Assembly (NCBI GenBank): GCA_942492935.1
Contig: OW818654.1
Span: 2,356,001-2,420,000 of the forward strand
Reading direction: 5' to 3'
Length of the DNA: 64,000 nt
Source of the DNA: JANJUO01 sp942492935
GTDB taxonomy: Bacteria > Bacteroidota > Ignavibacteria > Kapaibacteriales > UBA2268
The position numbers and the translations under genes were made by a program. Below, in pieces: positions 35,865-44,861 of this stretch; within the stretch, counting starts at the first letter, position 1, and every line of letters begins with the position of its first letter. A model generated the notes under the pieces. That model had not been told where the DNA came from, did not search any database, and saw only the letters and a program-made list of their open reading frames with translations.

Positions 35865-37457
35865 TTAATCTATAACTTTGAATATGAATATTCTTTTTTT
35901 ACTATTATCAAAAACAGAATTAGTTTTAGATTCAGATAAAATAGAACTCTTGGGCTTAATAATCAATCTGGAATTTGATATACCCTTTGAAGTAAAATAA
36001 CTAACTACATTAGTTGCAAATAGTTCTGCTTGTTGTTGACTATTTTCTATTTCTCTATAATCTGATACTACTTCAATCAATAATCTTGTACTCTTTTTCT
36101 TCTTCAAATATTTCGATAATGAATTCATATAGGATTTCATTGCAGATGAAATTTCATTGCTCTTAATATTTTTTGAAACAAAAGCTTTAGTTTCACCTTT
36201 TTTAATTCTTACAATTACTTTTTTAGTTACTTTATTTGATGTAACGGAAGTTTTTTTCTCTTGAGTTTGAATGTTTTGTACTGTATTAGTATTTACGCCT
36301 TCTATAACAACCTCTTCATCGGTTTCTTCAATAGTATCATTTTCAATAATTGCTTCATTATCTGATACTTCGTCAATGTTGGCAACACCTGCAACGATAC
36401 TATGGTCAGTATACTTATTATGATAGACATAAGACTGAGTTTTATGGCATCCGGGAGAACAAGTACCACCAGAATCTGATTTAACAAATTTGATAGGCAT
36501 TTTCCAATTGCCAAATTGTACAAAGTCCTTTATTGTTCTTAAATTATTAGAACCATGGACATCATGACAATCAATACAATTGCGTGCTTTCACTTTATTA
36601 ACATGAACATAATGCAAATTTCGAGTTCCATTTCTGAAATTTGTAAGTGAATCCGATGTCGGAGATAGCATTAATTGTTCGCTATGACAAGCAAAACACA
36701 ATTGGAAAGATTCAAATTTCCCTTCAACATAATTTTGAGGAAAGAATTTTCTAATGAGCATCGCATTATTATCAGAAGAATGTGGTGCATGACAATCGGT
36801 GCATTTGCCAGATTCAACTGGACTATGTACTTTTCTTAATGATAATTTTTCTTTGATATTCGACAAAAGTCTTTTTTCTGTTTGAATTGGTTTATTATGA
36901 CAGTCAAGACAAAGGTCAGGTTGCTCGGTTCTTATCAATTTTTCTAAAGAAGAGAAATGAGGATTATGGCATTTTACACAATGTCCATCAAGCGATGGTT
37001 TATGTATAACTTTTTTACCATCAAATGGGTTATGACACTTTACGCAGATTGCCTTTCCTTCAAATTCTAAAATAAGAAATTTATTATTTGCAGAATGAGG
37101 AGAATGACATTCCTGACAATTACCTTCTTCAAAAATAGGATGAATTGATTCAGCTTCACTTGCATCTTTTTTGTGGCAATCGAAACATAGTTGCGGATAT
37201 TTTTTAGTTAAAACATACTCTTCACCAGCATCTTCAGGATGTTTGCCTGTATTATATTTATGGCAAAAATTACAATCTTTTTTTAATGGGTCATGAATAA
37301 ATTTATTTTTGAGATAAGTGTTATGACATTGGGCTGTAATACAATTATTTGTTTCAATTTGTTCATCTTTCAATGAAAATAGATTTGTGTTCAGAAATAA
37401 AATAATTATCAGAACTAATGTAAACTGAAATATCACTATTAATATTTTATTTTTCAA
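35865..37457 (-). CDS. Multihaem c-type cytochrome with OmpA-like C-terminal region
   Basis: 530 residues with an N-terminal signal or anchor helix. Nine canonical CXXCH haem sites lie between about residues 60 and 320, several in the doubled form CxxCHxPH. An N-terminal CITAQCH (CX4CH) and a CSPGCH (CX3CH) may bind two more. The C-terminal 110 residues (LLIEVVSDYREIENSQQQAE...KKRIFIF) resemble a degenerate OmpA-like peptidoglycan-binding domain, separated by a Glu/Thr-rich linker. Predicted role: electron transfer in the periplasm or at the outer membrane, possibly tethered to the cell wall. The gene overlaps the barrel gene by 4 bases and is last in the cluster. Confidence 0.8.
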   Translation of the reverse strand: MKNKILIVIFQFTLVLIIILFLNTNLFSLKDEQIETNNCITAQCHNTYLKNKFIHDPLKKDCNFCHKYNTGKHPEDAGEEYVLTKKYPQLCFDCHKKDASEAESIHPIFEEGNCQECHSPHSANNKFLILEFEGKAICVKCHNPFDGKKVIHKPSLDGHCVKCHNPHFSSLEKLIRTEQPDLCLDCHNKPIQTEKRLLSNIKEKLSLRKVHSPVESGKCTDCHAPHSSDNNAMLIRKFFPQNYVEGKFESFQLCFACHSEQLMLSPTSDSLTNFRNGTRNLHYVHVNKVKARNCIDCHDVHGSNNLRTIKDFVQFGNWKMPIKFVKSDSGGTCSPGCHKTQSYVYHNKYTDHSIVAGVANIDEVSDNEAIIENDTIEETDEEVVIEGVNTNTVQNIQTQEKKTSVTSNKVTKKVIVRIKKGETKAFVSKNIKSNEISSAMKSYMNSLSKYLKKKKSTRLLIEVVSDYREIENSQQQAELFATNVVSYFTSKGISNSRLIIKPKSSILSESKTNSVFDNSKKRIFIFKVID

Positions 37458-39412
37458 AATATACGCTCTACTTTAATAAAAATTCCTCTGTAATCATTTT
37501 GATATGATTCAACTTTTCTATGATAATAATCAAGTCCTGCAGAAATCACCATTTGAGCAATACTCAAACCATATTCAATTCTAAAATTGAAAAAATTCGA
37601 GTTGAAATTATTAGCTTGTTGATTTACAAATCCAACATCAACATTTAGATTTGATTTATCAGTAATTCTATAAGTCATTCGAATATTTGCATCAATAAAT
37701 TGATTATTTTCATCTGATTGAGTATAGAAATAATTGTGATAGTTTGAATTAACCGACATTAATAACCCCGAAAATATATGCTTTGTATATCTTAGAAAAA
37801 AGTAATTCGATATATATGGTTGAATATCGCTATTGTGAGAATTAAATTCATAACCCAAAACTATTTCATCAATTTTAAATTGCAAACCGAACAAACTGCT
37901 GTAAATTTTATTCAATACAGCATATTTAGAATATTGAATATTTACAAAATCATTGGTATAAATATGGGTATAAAAGTCAACTTTATTTTCAAACATTGAT
38001 AATTTTAAAAATAGGTTATGTGCAACTAAATCATAATTATAATTTGCAGGATTTTCGGCAATATAATTAACATAAACTTTTGAATTGTTTTGAATTCTAC
38101 CACCTAAAATTCTTTGTATTTCAGTAAAGATTCCACGATTAATCACGATATAATCAACATTTTTTTCATAAATAATTACTGCAGAAATATCTCTTACTTC
38201 AATTGATTCTTCTATTACGTAGGGATATTTTAATAAATTCTGTTTAATATTATCAATTTGAAATTCTTCATTTTTGACAATATTCTGAATGCTTCCACTT
38301 GTTCTTTTGTTCAAATCATATCGAAGTTCGTAATTTAATTGCAAATGTCCTTCATTTAGAATTTTGTTATAATTGAAACCTAATGCAAACTGATTTCTGG
38401 TTTCTTCTGAAGAAAATTGATTAGAATTAAAATATTGATAATTTGTATATGATAAAAGACTTTTGAATAATTGATGCTCTAATCTCCCTGATAAATTTTG
38501 AGTAGTGGAAGTTAGAGAATCGTAATTTGTTTTATCATACATATAATTAATTCTAAGTTTAAAATCATCAAGGAATTTTTTTCTGTATGTTAAATTCTCA
38601 ATAATTTTATTTTGATTAATATTTCCTAACTGATTATAATATGTGAAATTAGAAAGAACAAATTCATCATTCAATTTATTTATAATTAACTTATTATCCA
38701 CCTTAAATTCAAATAAATCCAAATCTGAAATATTTGAAGTATCATAATTATATACATAATTGTTATTAGAAAAACTGATTTTATTCTCTAATGTACCGTT
38801 TATCATATTTGAGATATTACCTGATAATGTATTACTATCGTATCTAAATGTTTTTGAATTAGAAAGATATCTTTCTTCGTTTGAACTTGTATTATAGCTC
38901 AATGATGCAGGTGCTATTGAATTTTTGAAAAAAACTGAACTTCCAAAAGTATTCATTTCATTCATTACAGAAGTTCCATAATCTCGCAGAGAATAACTTA
39001 TACCTTTGTTGTAAGAAAAATTAAAACTTAATGGTCTATTGTTAAAAAAAAGTAAATTAAAGCCAATATTTTCTGCATTAGTTGTTTCTGTTCTGTTAGG
39101 CATTACCAAAAAATCTTCTCTAATTGCATTTGGACTATATTCAATATTTGCATCAAATAAACAAAAATTTTCGTGCCAGAAGTAAGTATTTGTTCTCAAC
39201 TTAAAATTACCATAAATTGATGCTGATTGCTGTTTATCATAAAAATTATTCGATAATAAATTTTCTTGCTCTCTGTAATTACTCTCAAGCAAAATTGACC
39301 CATTTATACTCTTAAATTTCCAGAATCCTAAAGAATACAAATCACCATTTGCATACATCGTACAAATAGACATAATCAAAGAAATCAGTATTATTTTAAG
39401 GTTTAATTTCAT
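37454..39412 (-). CDS. Large outer-membrane beta-barrel protein (candidate cytochrome porin)
   Basis: 652 residues. The signal peptide (about 1-22) is followed by a protein made almost entirely of alternating polar/aromatic strands (for example RTNTYFWHENFCLFDANIEYS, NFRIEYGLSIAQMVISAGLDYYHRKVESY) ending at VERIF. It has no plug domain, so it is not a TonB receptor. It is placed between multihaem cytochrome genes, with start and stop overlapping. This suggests a role like MtrB or OmbB, the barrels that sheath cytochromes across the outer membrane. No sequence similarity to those is claimed; the length is comparable with MtrB (about 700). Confidence 0.6.
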   Translation of the reverse strand: MKLNLKIILISLIMSICTMYANGDLYSLGFWKFKSINGSILLESNYREQENLLSNNFYDKQQSASIYGNFKLRTNTYFWHENFCLFDANIEYSPNAIREDFLVMPNRTETTNAENIGFNLLFFNNRPLSFNFSYNKGISYSLRDYGTSVMNEMNTFGSSVFFKNSIAPASLSYNTSSNEERYLSNSKTFRYDSNTLSGNISNMINGTLENKISFSNNNYVYNYDTSNISDLDLFEFKVDNKLIINKLNDEFVLSNFTYYNQLGNINQNKIIENLTYRKKFLDDFKLRINYMYDKTNYDSLTSTTQNLSGRLEHQLFKSLLSYTNYQYFNSNQFSSEETRNQFALGFNYNKILNEGHLQLNYELRYDLNKRTSGSIQNIVKNEEFQIDNIKQNLLKYPYVIEESIEVRDISAVIIYEKNVDYIVINRGIFTEIQRILGGRIQNNSKVYVNYIAENPANYNYDLVAHNLFLKLSMFENKVDFYTHIYTNDFVNIQYSKYAVLNKIYSSLFGLQFKIDEIVLGYEFNSHNSDIQPYISNYFFLRYTKHIFSGLLMSVNSNYHNYFYTQSDENNQFIDANIRMTYRITDKSNLNVDVGFVNQQANNFNSNFFNFRIEYGLSIAQMVISAGLDYYHRKVESYQNDYRGIFIKVERIF

Positions 39413-39416
39413 TTTA

Positions 39417-39980
39417 TCACTTTAAAAAAAATTGTTTACTTGTACCATGCGGATTATGGCATACCCAACAAACTGTATCCTTAATTTCATAATGAGCTTT
39501 GTTTTGTAGAATATCTGATTTCGAATGACATTCATAGCAGATATTTTGGTCATTTTTATTAATTAATTTTTTATTTGTTGATGTATGAGGTTCGTGACAC
39601 TTAAAGCAATATCCTGAAACAACAGGTCCATGAACATAGATTGTATCTTTAATAACTTCTTTGTGGCAATCAAAACATAATTCATTAATATCTTTTACTA
39701 ATTTATTAGAAAAACTTGATTTATGACATTTGTCGCATTGTCTTGTTGAATAAGGTTTATGAGAAAAATACTGCATTTGATTTGATAATTTATTATGCTT
39801 TTGTTCTTCAGTATTCAATAATGTATCCCTACGCTGAATATTTGTAGAGTCTGGATTTGGAACTCCATCAAATAAAGTTGATAGTGTTTTATAGTTTGAT
39901 GCTGTATCACAACTTTGGATAAAAAGTCCCACATTGCATACAATTAATATAATTAAATATTTGTTAAATTTATCTTTCAC
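39417..39980 (-). CDS. Pentahaem c-type cytochrome lipoprotein
   Basis: 187 residues. A signal peptide with lipobox IQSC (Cys24) indicates lipid anchoring after export. Five CXXCH motifs follow from about residue 80: CDKCH, CFDCH, CFKCH, CYECH and CWVCH, two of them in the doubled form with a downstream PH. It is the smallest of the four cytochromes and sits 4 bases upstream of the barrel gene, as expected for the partner that fills or approaches such a barrel. Electron donor and acceptor are unknown. Confidence 0.82.
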   Translation of the reverse strand: MKDKFNKYLIILIVCNVGLFIQSCDTASNYKTLSTLFDGVPNPDSTNIQRRDTLLNTEEQKHNKLSNQMQYFSHKPYSTRQCDKCHKSSFSNKLVKDINELCFDCHKEVIKDTIYVHGPVVSGYCFKCHEPHTSTNKKLINKNDQNICYECHSKSDILQNKAHYEIKDTVCWVCHNPHGTSKQFFLK

Positions 39981-39992
39981 ATATACTTCAAA

Positions 39993-41048
39993 TTATTTTT
40001 TATCTAAAAACCCATAAACAGTAATTTTATCAGGACCAAATTGATTCGTAACATAAATTAAATATCTGATTTTATAATTATCATCAACATAATCTTTGAA
40101 ATAATCAACATTATCATAATCTATTGAAATTCTAATTGGTAAATTCAGATAACCTTGACCGATATAAGGACCACCAAAAAACATCAGTAATTTACCTTCA
40201 GGATTAAATAACTGTACATTTTCAAATGCAGCATCAGTAACATATAAATATTTTTCTTTGTCAAGTGCAATACCTTTAGGTCGAACAAATTCTCCAAGGT
40301 TTTTACCATATTTCCCAATATTCTTAATATATTTGCCTTCCAAAGAAAAAACTTTAATATTAAATTCACCAAAATCAGTTATATAAATATTTTCACCGCT
40401 AATGCTTATGTGAGTTGGGGAATGGAGAAACTCATCTGCTTCAGATGTTGCATTTGGAAATGAAAACAAAAGTTTATAATTATCTTTTGAGAAAACAAAT
40501 ACTTGGTTATGCTCCATATCAGAAACATATATTCTGTTATTTGTAACTACAACATCAGATGGTTTTAATAAAATATCAGCACCAAACCTTTCCAAAAAAT
40601 TATTATCCTTGTCAAGAATGACAATGTCTTTAGAAGCTATATCATTAATATAAATCATACTATCAAGTATAAAACAATTTAATGGTTTCTTTAATGCACC
40701 TCTACCATTTGGGATAATGTAATCAAACTTTTGTTCATCTAAATTAATATCAATTAAAGCTCCAAGTTTAGTATCTACAACTACAATTCTACCTTTTGAG
40801 TTTGTAATTCCGTAAGGTTTTGCAATTTCAGTTTTTATGCCTTCTCCCAGAACATAGGTTTCAAATGCACTTTGACCGCCTGTAATATCATCTGAGTTTT
40901 TGATTACTTTCAAAAACTGTATTTTTGGTTTATCTGGTGCAGTAGGAAAAAACAAGGGCTTCCCATCTCTTTGCACCTTGTTGGAACAAGAAATAAATAA
41001 TCCGGAAATTATGATTGTAATTATGTATATATAGTATTTATAGCTCAT
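39993..41048 (-). CDS. NHL-repeat beta-propeller lipoprotein
   Basis: 351 residues from the ATG at 41048. An upstream in-frame start at 41117 would translate 69 bases, part of them inside a repeat element, and is rejected. The lipobox is FISC. About six NHL-type blades follow, for example GITNSKGRIVVVD, RIYVSDMEHNQVFVFS, NIYITDFGEFNIKVFS and YLYVTDAAFENVQLFNPEG. NHL propellers are exposed binding platforms. Proteins of this kind are found next to multihaem cytochromes in metal-reducing bacteria, but their biochemical role is not established. It is 12 bases upstream of the pentahaem gene. Confidence 0.75.
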   Translation of the reverse strand: MSYKYYIYIITIIISGLFISCSNKVQRDGKPLFFPTAPDKPKIQFLKVIKNSDDITGGQSAFETYVLGEGIKTEIAKPYGITNSKGRIVVVDTKLGALIDINLDEQKFDYIIPNGRGALKKPLNCFILDSMIYINDIASKDIVILDKDNNFLERFGADILLKPSDVVVTNNRIYVSDMEHNQVFVFSKDNYKLLFSFPNATSEADEFLHSPTHISISGENIYITDFGEFNIKVFSLEGKYIKNIGKYGKNLGEFVRPKGIALDKEKYLYVTDAAFENVQLFNPEGKLLMFFGGPYIGQGYLNLPIRISIDYDNVDYFKDYVDDNYKIRYLIYVTNQFGPDKITVYGFLDKK

Positions 41049-41068
41049 TTTTATCTTCTTTTTAAATT

Positions 41069-41196
41069 GGGCTGTCTCAAAATTCGTCATTCCGAACAAA
41101 GCGAGGAATCCAGACACACTAAGTTATTGATATATCAAGATTTTTCACTACAATCAAAATGTCAAAAAACTCTAATAATATCTTTTGAGACAGCCC
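41069..41196. mobile_element. MITE-like element with 14-bp terminal inverted repeats
   Basis: GGGCTGTCTCAAAA (41069-41082) and its exact reverse complement TTTTGAGACAGCCC (41183-41196) bound a 128-base non-coding segment. The GGGCTGTCTCAAAA terminus is of the kind found at the ends of IS5/IS1182-like insertion sequences. Inside is TCGTCATTCCGAACAAAGCG, similar to a common intergenic repeat. It is inserted in the cytochrome cluster between the 4-haem gene and the NHL gene. No transposase is present, so it would depend on one encoded elsewhere. Confidence 0.65.
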
Positions 41197-41211
41197 CCAT
41201 ATAATAAATCA

Positions 41212-41862
41212 TTATTTGTTATGGCAAGTAAGACATAATGCACTTGCATTATTTGACAATAAAAGCATGTGACCATTTGTAGAAGCTGAACCAGAATTAT
41301 GTACATCATGACAACTTGAACATTCTACTTTATCAGAATATAACATTTTAGCTTTAATTGTACCACCTAAAGCTGTAACACTTGTTGTAGCTGGGTCATG
41401 CAACTCTTTATCAGCAGTTGCAGTTGAAGTTGTATAACTAATTGAAATTGGATGGTCATTACCTAAACCAGTACCTAAATTTGCCCTTGTACCAGGGAAA
41501 TTTGTTGAATTGAGTAAAATAGTACCAGTAGCACCACCATAAGAATCTACTGCAGTAGCTCCATCATGACAACTCAAACACATTTTCGAGGTAGAATTTG
41601 GGCTTGCGTCAATAGTTCCATCAATTGTATTTGGATTCGAATACATAGTAAATGATTGTGATGTATAAGTGTGATTCCATAAAGGTGCATCAGTTGATGC
41701 AATTGCGTTATGAGGAGTATGGCATACAATACATATTTCGTTTGCAGCCCAATTTTCACTTGAAAAGTCATGCTTTGAACCAGTTATTACTGCAGAAGAA
41801 TCTACAATTGCAATAATAATCAAAGCAAACAAAACAAGTAGAAAGTATCTAAAATCTTTCAT
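41212..41862 (-). CDS. Tetrahaem c-type cytochrome (doubled CXXCH)
   Basis: 216 residues from the ATG at 41862, which has GGAG nine bases upstream; a longer frame to 41916 adds 18 residues ahead of the signal peptide and is not preferred. After the signal there are four CXXCH sites: CIVCHTPH, CLSCHDG, CSSCHDVH and CLTCH at the very end. The protein aligns in motif order with the N-terminal 220 residues of the neighbouring 12-haem protein (CHTPH...PLWN...CLSCHDG...DHPIS), so the two are paralogues. It is probably periplasmic. It sits 66 bases downstream of that gene in the same direction. Confidence 0.8.
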   Translation of the reverse strand: MKDFRYFLLVLFALIIIAIVDSSAVITGSKHDFSSENWAANEICIVCHTPHNAIASTDAPLWNHTYTSQSFTMYSNPNTIDGTIDASPNSTSKMCLSCHDGATAVDSYGGATGTILLNSTNFPGTRANLGTGLGNDHPISISYTTSTATADKELHDPATTSVTALGGTIKAKMLYSDKVECSSCHDVHNSGSASTNGHMLLLSNNASALCLTCHNK

Positions 41863-41928
41863 AAAAAACTCCGAATATGAAAAAAACAAAATAATAAAAA
41901 TTTTAAAAAAATTCATTACAATTTACAA

Positions 41929-43620
41929 CTAATCTGGATATTTTTCTGGTTTATGTTCTTCATTATGACATGTAAGATAACATTGACCAGATCTATAACC
42001 AAGTCTTTCGAAATATAATCGTCCCTGCCCATCAGCCGTAACCACTGAAGTATTAAAATTTATAAGTTTACTGTTATTTGTACTATTTCCCTGTGTACTG
42101 CTTATTCCGTGTGGGTCATGGCACACATTACATGAAGTTCTTTTATCCCTAACATGTTTTTCATGATATGGAAATGGACCAGATTCAGACATTAATGCTG
42201 TTTCACTATGACAAGAGTAACATAATGCATAATTACTTGAATTATAAGTTGCAGGATCAGTTCTTACATATTGTTTCTTAAGAATTTGAGGATAACTTGA
42301 ACCGTGAGGACCTCTTGGAGCATTAGTACCATCAGAAGCATGACAATCTGTACAATACATTTTGCTACTTGTAGTCCAAGGTGAAATTAAGCTTGGAACA
42401 TCGGAATTCACACCTGCACCTTCAATAGGATGATATGATGGATTTGAAGTACTGAATTCCAAACGAACATTATTTTGTTCGATTTTTCTTGTTGTTGGAC
42501 TTGAAGGTCGCCACGAACTTGTAGTATGGCATCTGTAACAAATTTGATATTCGTAAGTAATTGGATTTACAGAATTTCCAGTATTATCAATGCCCTTTAC
42601 TCCTTTTACATATCCTCTAACGTTTGGAGCAGAAGCATTGGAACTGTCCACTTGATGAACATTATGACAATCCACACACTCAACATGTTTAGTATTAACT
42701 AAATTAGCTTCAGTCGGGTCATGCACTCCAGTATATCCAGAAACATTATGTCTATAAGTTTTGTTGAATTGTGAAGAAATATCCTTAGACGCAACATTAC
42801 TGTTATGACAAGGAAAACAATTTGATTCCTCGTTAGAATAATTTAATAGTCTTTTTACACCACCTGCAGAATGTGGATTATGGCAATTTTCACAACCATT
42901 CTTTGCTACGTTATTAAATGCAGTATGTTGCCATGGATTTGTTCCATTTCCATTCCAAGTTTTAGTTGAAATTTTATGTGATGTGGTACTCCAACCTGTT
43001 CTATTATGACAACTATTACAAAGAGCCGAGTATTCATTTGTTTGATGCAAAAAACTATTATAGACATTTTTATGCGGGTCATGACAAGATGTACACTGAA
43101 CTTTTCCATTTTTATCTAAATGTACAGGAGAAGTTATTGAAGTAGGATTCAACAATTGTCCATCTGAATTTGCAAGATCAGTATTATATAAAAAAGAAAT
43201 AGGGTGGTCATCTCTTAAATCAGTTGTCAAATTTGTTTTGCCTGAAGGCAAATATGTTACAGAACCAAAACTAATAATTTCATTTCTACTTTTAACTTGT
43301 CCTAAGGCAACGGTTCCATCATGACAAGACAAGCACATTAAAGACTCGCCGTCTGGCTGTCCAATGGTTGCATCTTTTGTGGAACTTGTATAAAGTTGAT
43401 AAGTTGAACCAGGGTCATTTCTGTTCCACAATGGATTTTTTGGCTGACTTGAATGTGGTGTATGACAAAATATACAAATTTCAGATTCAGAGCTTGCTTT
43501 GACGCTGCCTGGACCTGATGTTGATAGATTATGTTTTGTAGTTGTTATGGATTGTGAAATCACAATTCCAAAAAACAACGTCAAAAAAAATATCAATACT
43601 AATATACTTCTCTTATTCAT
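41929..43620 (-). CDS. Large multihaem c-type cytochrome (12 sites)
   Basis: 563 residues from the ATG at 43620, with AAGGTTG upstream; a TTG two codons before (43626) is the alternative. After the signal peptide the protein has eleven CXXCH sites and a final CYLTCH (CX3CH) close to the C-terminus. Many are of the doubled type CxxCHxPH. The spacing between sites is wide (about 40-50 residues), with Ser/Thr/Asn-rich linkers, as in secreted or surface cytochromes. It is the best candidate in the cluster for the outermost electron carrier. The gene begins 2 bases after the stop of the first NHL gene. Confidence 0.83.
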   Translation of the reverse strand: MNKRSILVLIFFLTLFFGIVISQSITTTKHNLSTSGPGSVKASSESEICIFCHTPHSSQPKNPLWNRNDPGSTYQLYTSSTKDATIGQPDGESLMCLSCHDGTVALGQVKSRNEIISFGSVTYLPSGKTNLTTDLRDDHPISFLYNTDLANSDGQLLNPTSITSPVHLDKNGKVQCTSCHDPHKNVYNSFLHQTNEYSALCNSCHNRTGWSTTSHKISTKTWNGNGTNPWQHTAFNNVAKNGCENCHNPHSAGGVKRLLNYSNEESNCFPCHNSNVASKDISSQFNKTYRHNVSGYTGVHDPTEANLVNTKHVECVDCHNVHQVDSSNASAPNVRGYVKGVKGIDNTGNSVNPITYEYQICYRCHTTSSWRPSSPTTRKIEQNNVRLEFSTSNPSYHPIEGAGVNSDVPSLISPWTTSSKMYCTDCHASDGTNAPRGPHGSSYPQILKKQYVRTDPATYNSSNYALCYSCHSETALMSESGPFPYHEKHVRDKRTSCNVCHDPHGISSTQGNSTNNSKLINFNTSVVTADGQGRLYFERLGYRSGQCYLTCHNEEHKPEKYPD

Positions 43621-43622
43621 TA

Positions 43623-44642
43623 TCAACCTTTTACCAATTTAAATATTTGTATCCTCGAATTATAAGTATCTGCAACATAAATGAAGTCTTTGTTATCAAT
43701 ATATATTCCTGCTGGCATTACAAATTCTCCAGAATTTTTCCCTTTACTGCCAAAATTATAAAGAAAGTTACCAAATTCATCAAATATTTGTACTGTATTG
43801 TAAATTGCATCAACCACATAAATATGTTTATATGAATCAGTCGCAATTCCTTTACTTGAAGCGAAATATCCAGTTGCATCACCTTGTTTACCAAAAACTC
43901 TTATCAAATCACCCGTCTCTGAAAAAATCTGAATCCTAAAATTCATAGCGTCATTTACGTATAAATTCCCAAAATTATCAAACCAAAGGTATGTAGGATA
44001 ATTAAATTCGCCATCTTCTATTCCTCGTTTGCCGATAATATTTTTTAATATACCCGAATCATTTAATATCAATATTCTGTGATTAGCTGTTTCACTAATT
44101 GCAAATTCCATATTTTTCTTAGAGTAAGCAATTCCAGTTGGCTGATTAAATTCTAAATTTTTTGCAAAAATTTTAATTATCAGGTCTTCTTCATTAAAAT
44201 AATATAATTTGTTCAATTTTGAATCTGTAAAAAAAACTTTGTCTTCGGCTTTACAAATACAGGCAAGAGAAGGGAAAAAGAATTTTTGGTCTTCATATTC
44301 CATTGAAAAAAAATCAGCATTAGAAAAATTGACTTTAATTGGGCTATTCCACCATTGGTCAATTATAAACATATCGGAAGTATCATAAGCAATAATTCCA
44401 TTGGGTCTTACCAAATTAAATTCATCATCACCTAAAATAAATTCACTTATTACTTTAAGAAATCCTTTATTATCTTTTAAATCTAATGTAGAATTTATAG
44501 ATTTGACAAATTCAATTCTAAATTTATTATTTGATGTATCTAATTGAGTTTGATTTGATAAAATATCAAGTCCTGATAAGAAAAATATAATATAAATTAT
44601 ATATATTGACCTTTTCAATTCTTTTAAATTCCCAAATAACAA
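43623..44642 (-). CDS. NHL-repeat beta-propeller protein, first gene of cytochrome cluster
   Basis: 339 residues from a TTG, needed to include the hydrophobic N-terminal signal (about 10-30). There is no lipobox. The body has about six NHL blades, for example NLYVNDAMNFRIQIFSETG, HIYVVDAIYNTVQIFDEFG and FIYVADTYNSRIQIFK, the last three in near-regular 47-residue spacing. It is predicted to be periplasmic or secreted. Together with the other NHL gene (39993-41048) it brackets two cytochrome genes. It is the first gene of the minus-strand cluster, so the cluster promoter should lie in 44643-44861. Confidence 0.72.
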   Translation of the reverse strand: MLFGNLKELKRSIYIIYIIFFLSGLDILSNQTQLDTSNNKFRIEFVKSINSTLDLKDNKGFLKVISEFILGDDEFNLVRPNGIIAYDTSDMFIIDQWWNSPIKVNFSNADFFSMEYEDQKFFFPSLACICKAEDKVFFTDSKLNKLYYFNEEDLIIKIFAKNLEFNQPTGIAYSKKNMEFAISETANHRILILNDSGILKNIIGKRGIEDGEFNYPTYLWFDNFGNLYVNDAMNFRIQIFSETGDLIRVFGKQGDATGYFASSKGIATDSYKHIYVVDAIYNTVQIFDEFGNFLYNFGSKGKNSGEFVMPAGIYIDNKDFIYVADTYNSRIQIFKLVKG

Positions 44643-44861
44643 TACTTAATTTAAAAAAAATTCTATATGAAAAACAATTAATAATAGTAAATCACTTTTT
44701 CACTCATTCTAAAATTAATAATTATTTCTATCATTACAAAATATATCAAAAAAAAATCAATAAATATTTTTTGTAACTACTCAAACAAATTCATATATTT
44801 TAATTGACACCAGTATCGACATCTGAAAAAAACAATTAAACGAATAAGTTATATTTTTTTC

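Noticed and set aside
37454..39412. Reading the large barrel as a TonB-dependent receptor
   Set aside because: It has neither the carboxypeptidase-like domain nor a plug domain; it is placed between cytochrome genes.
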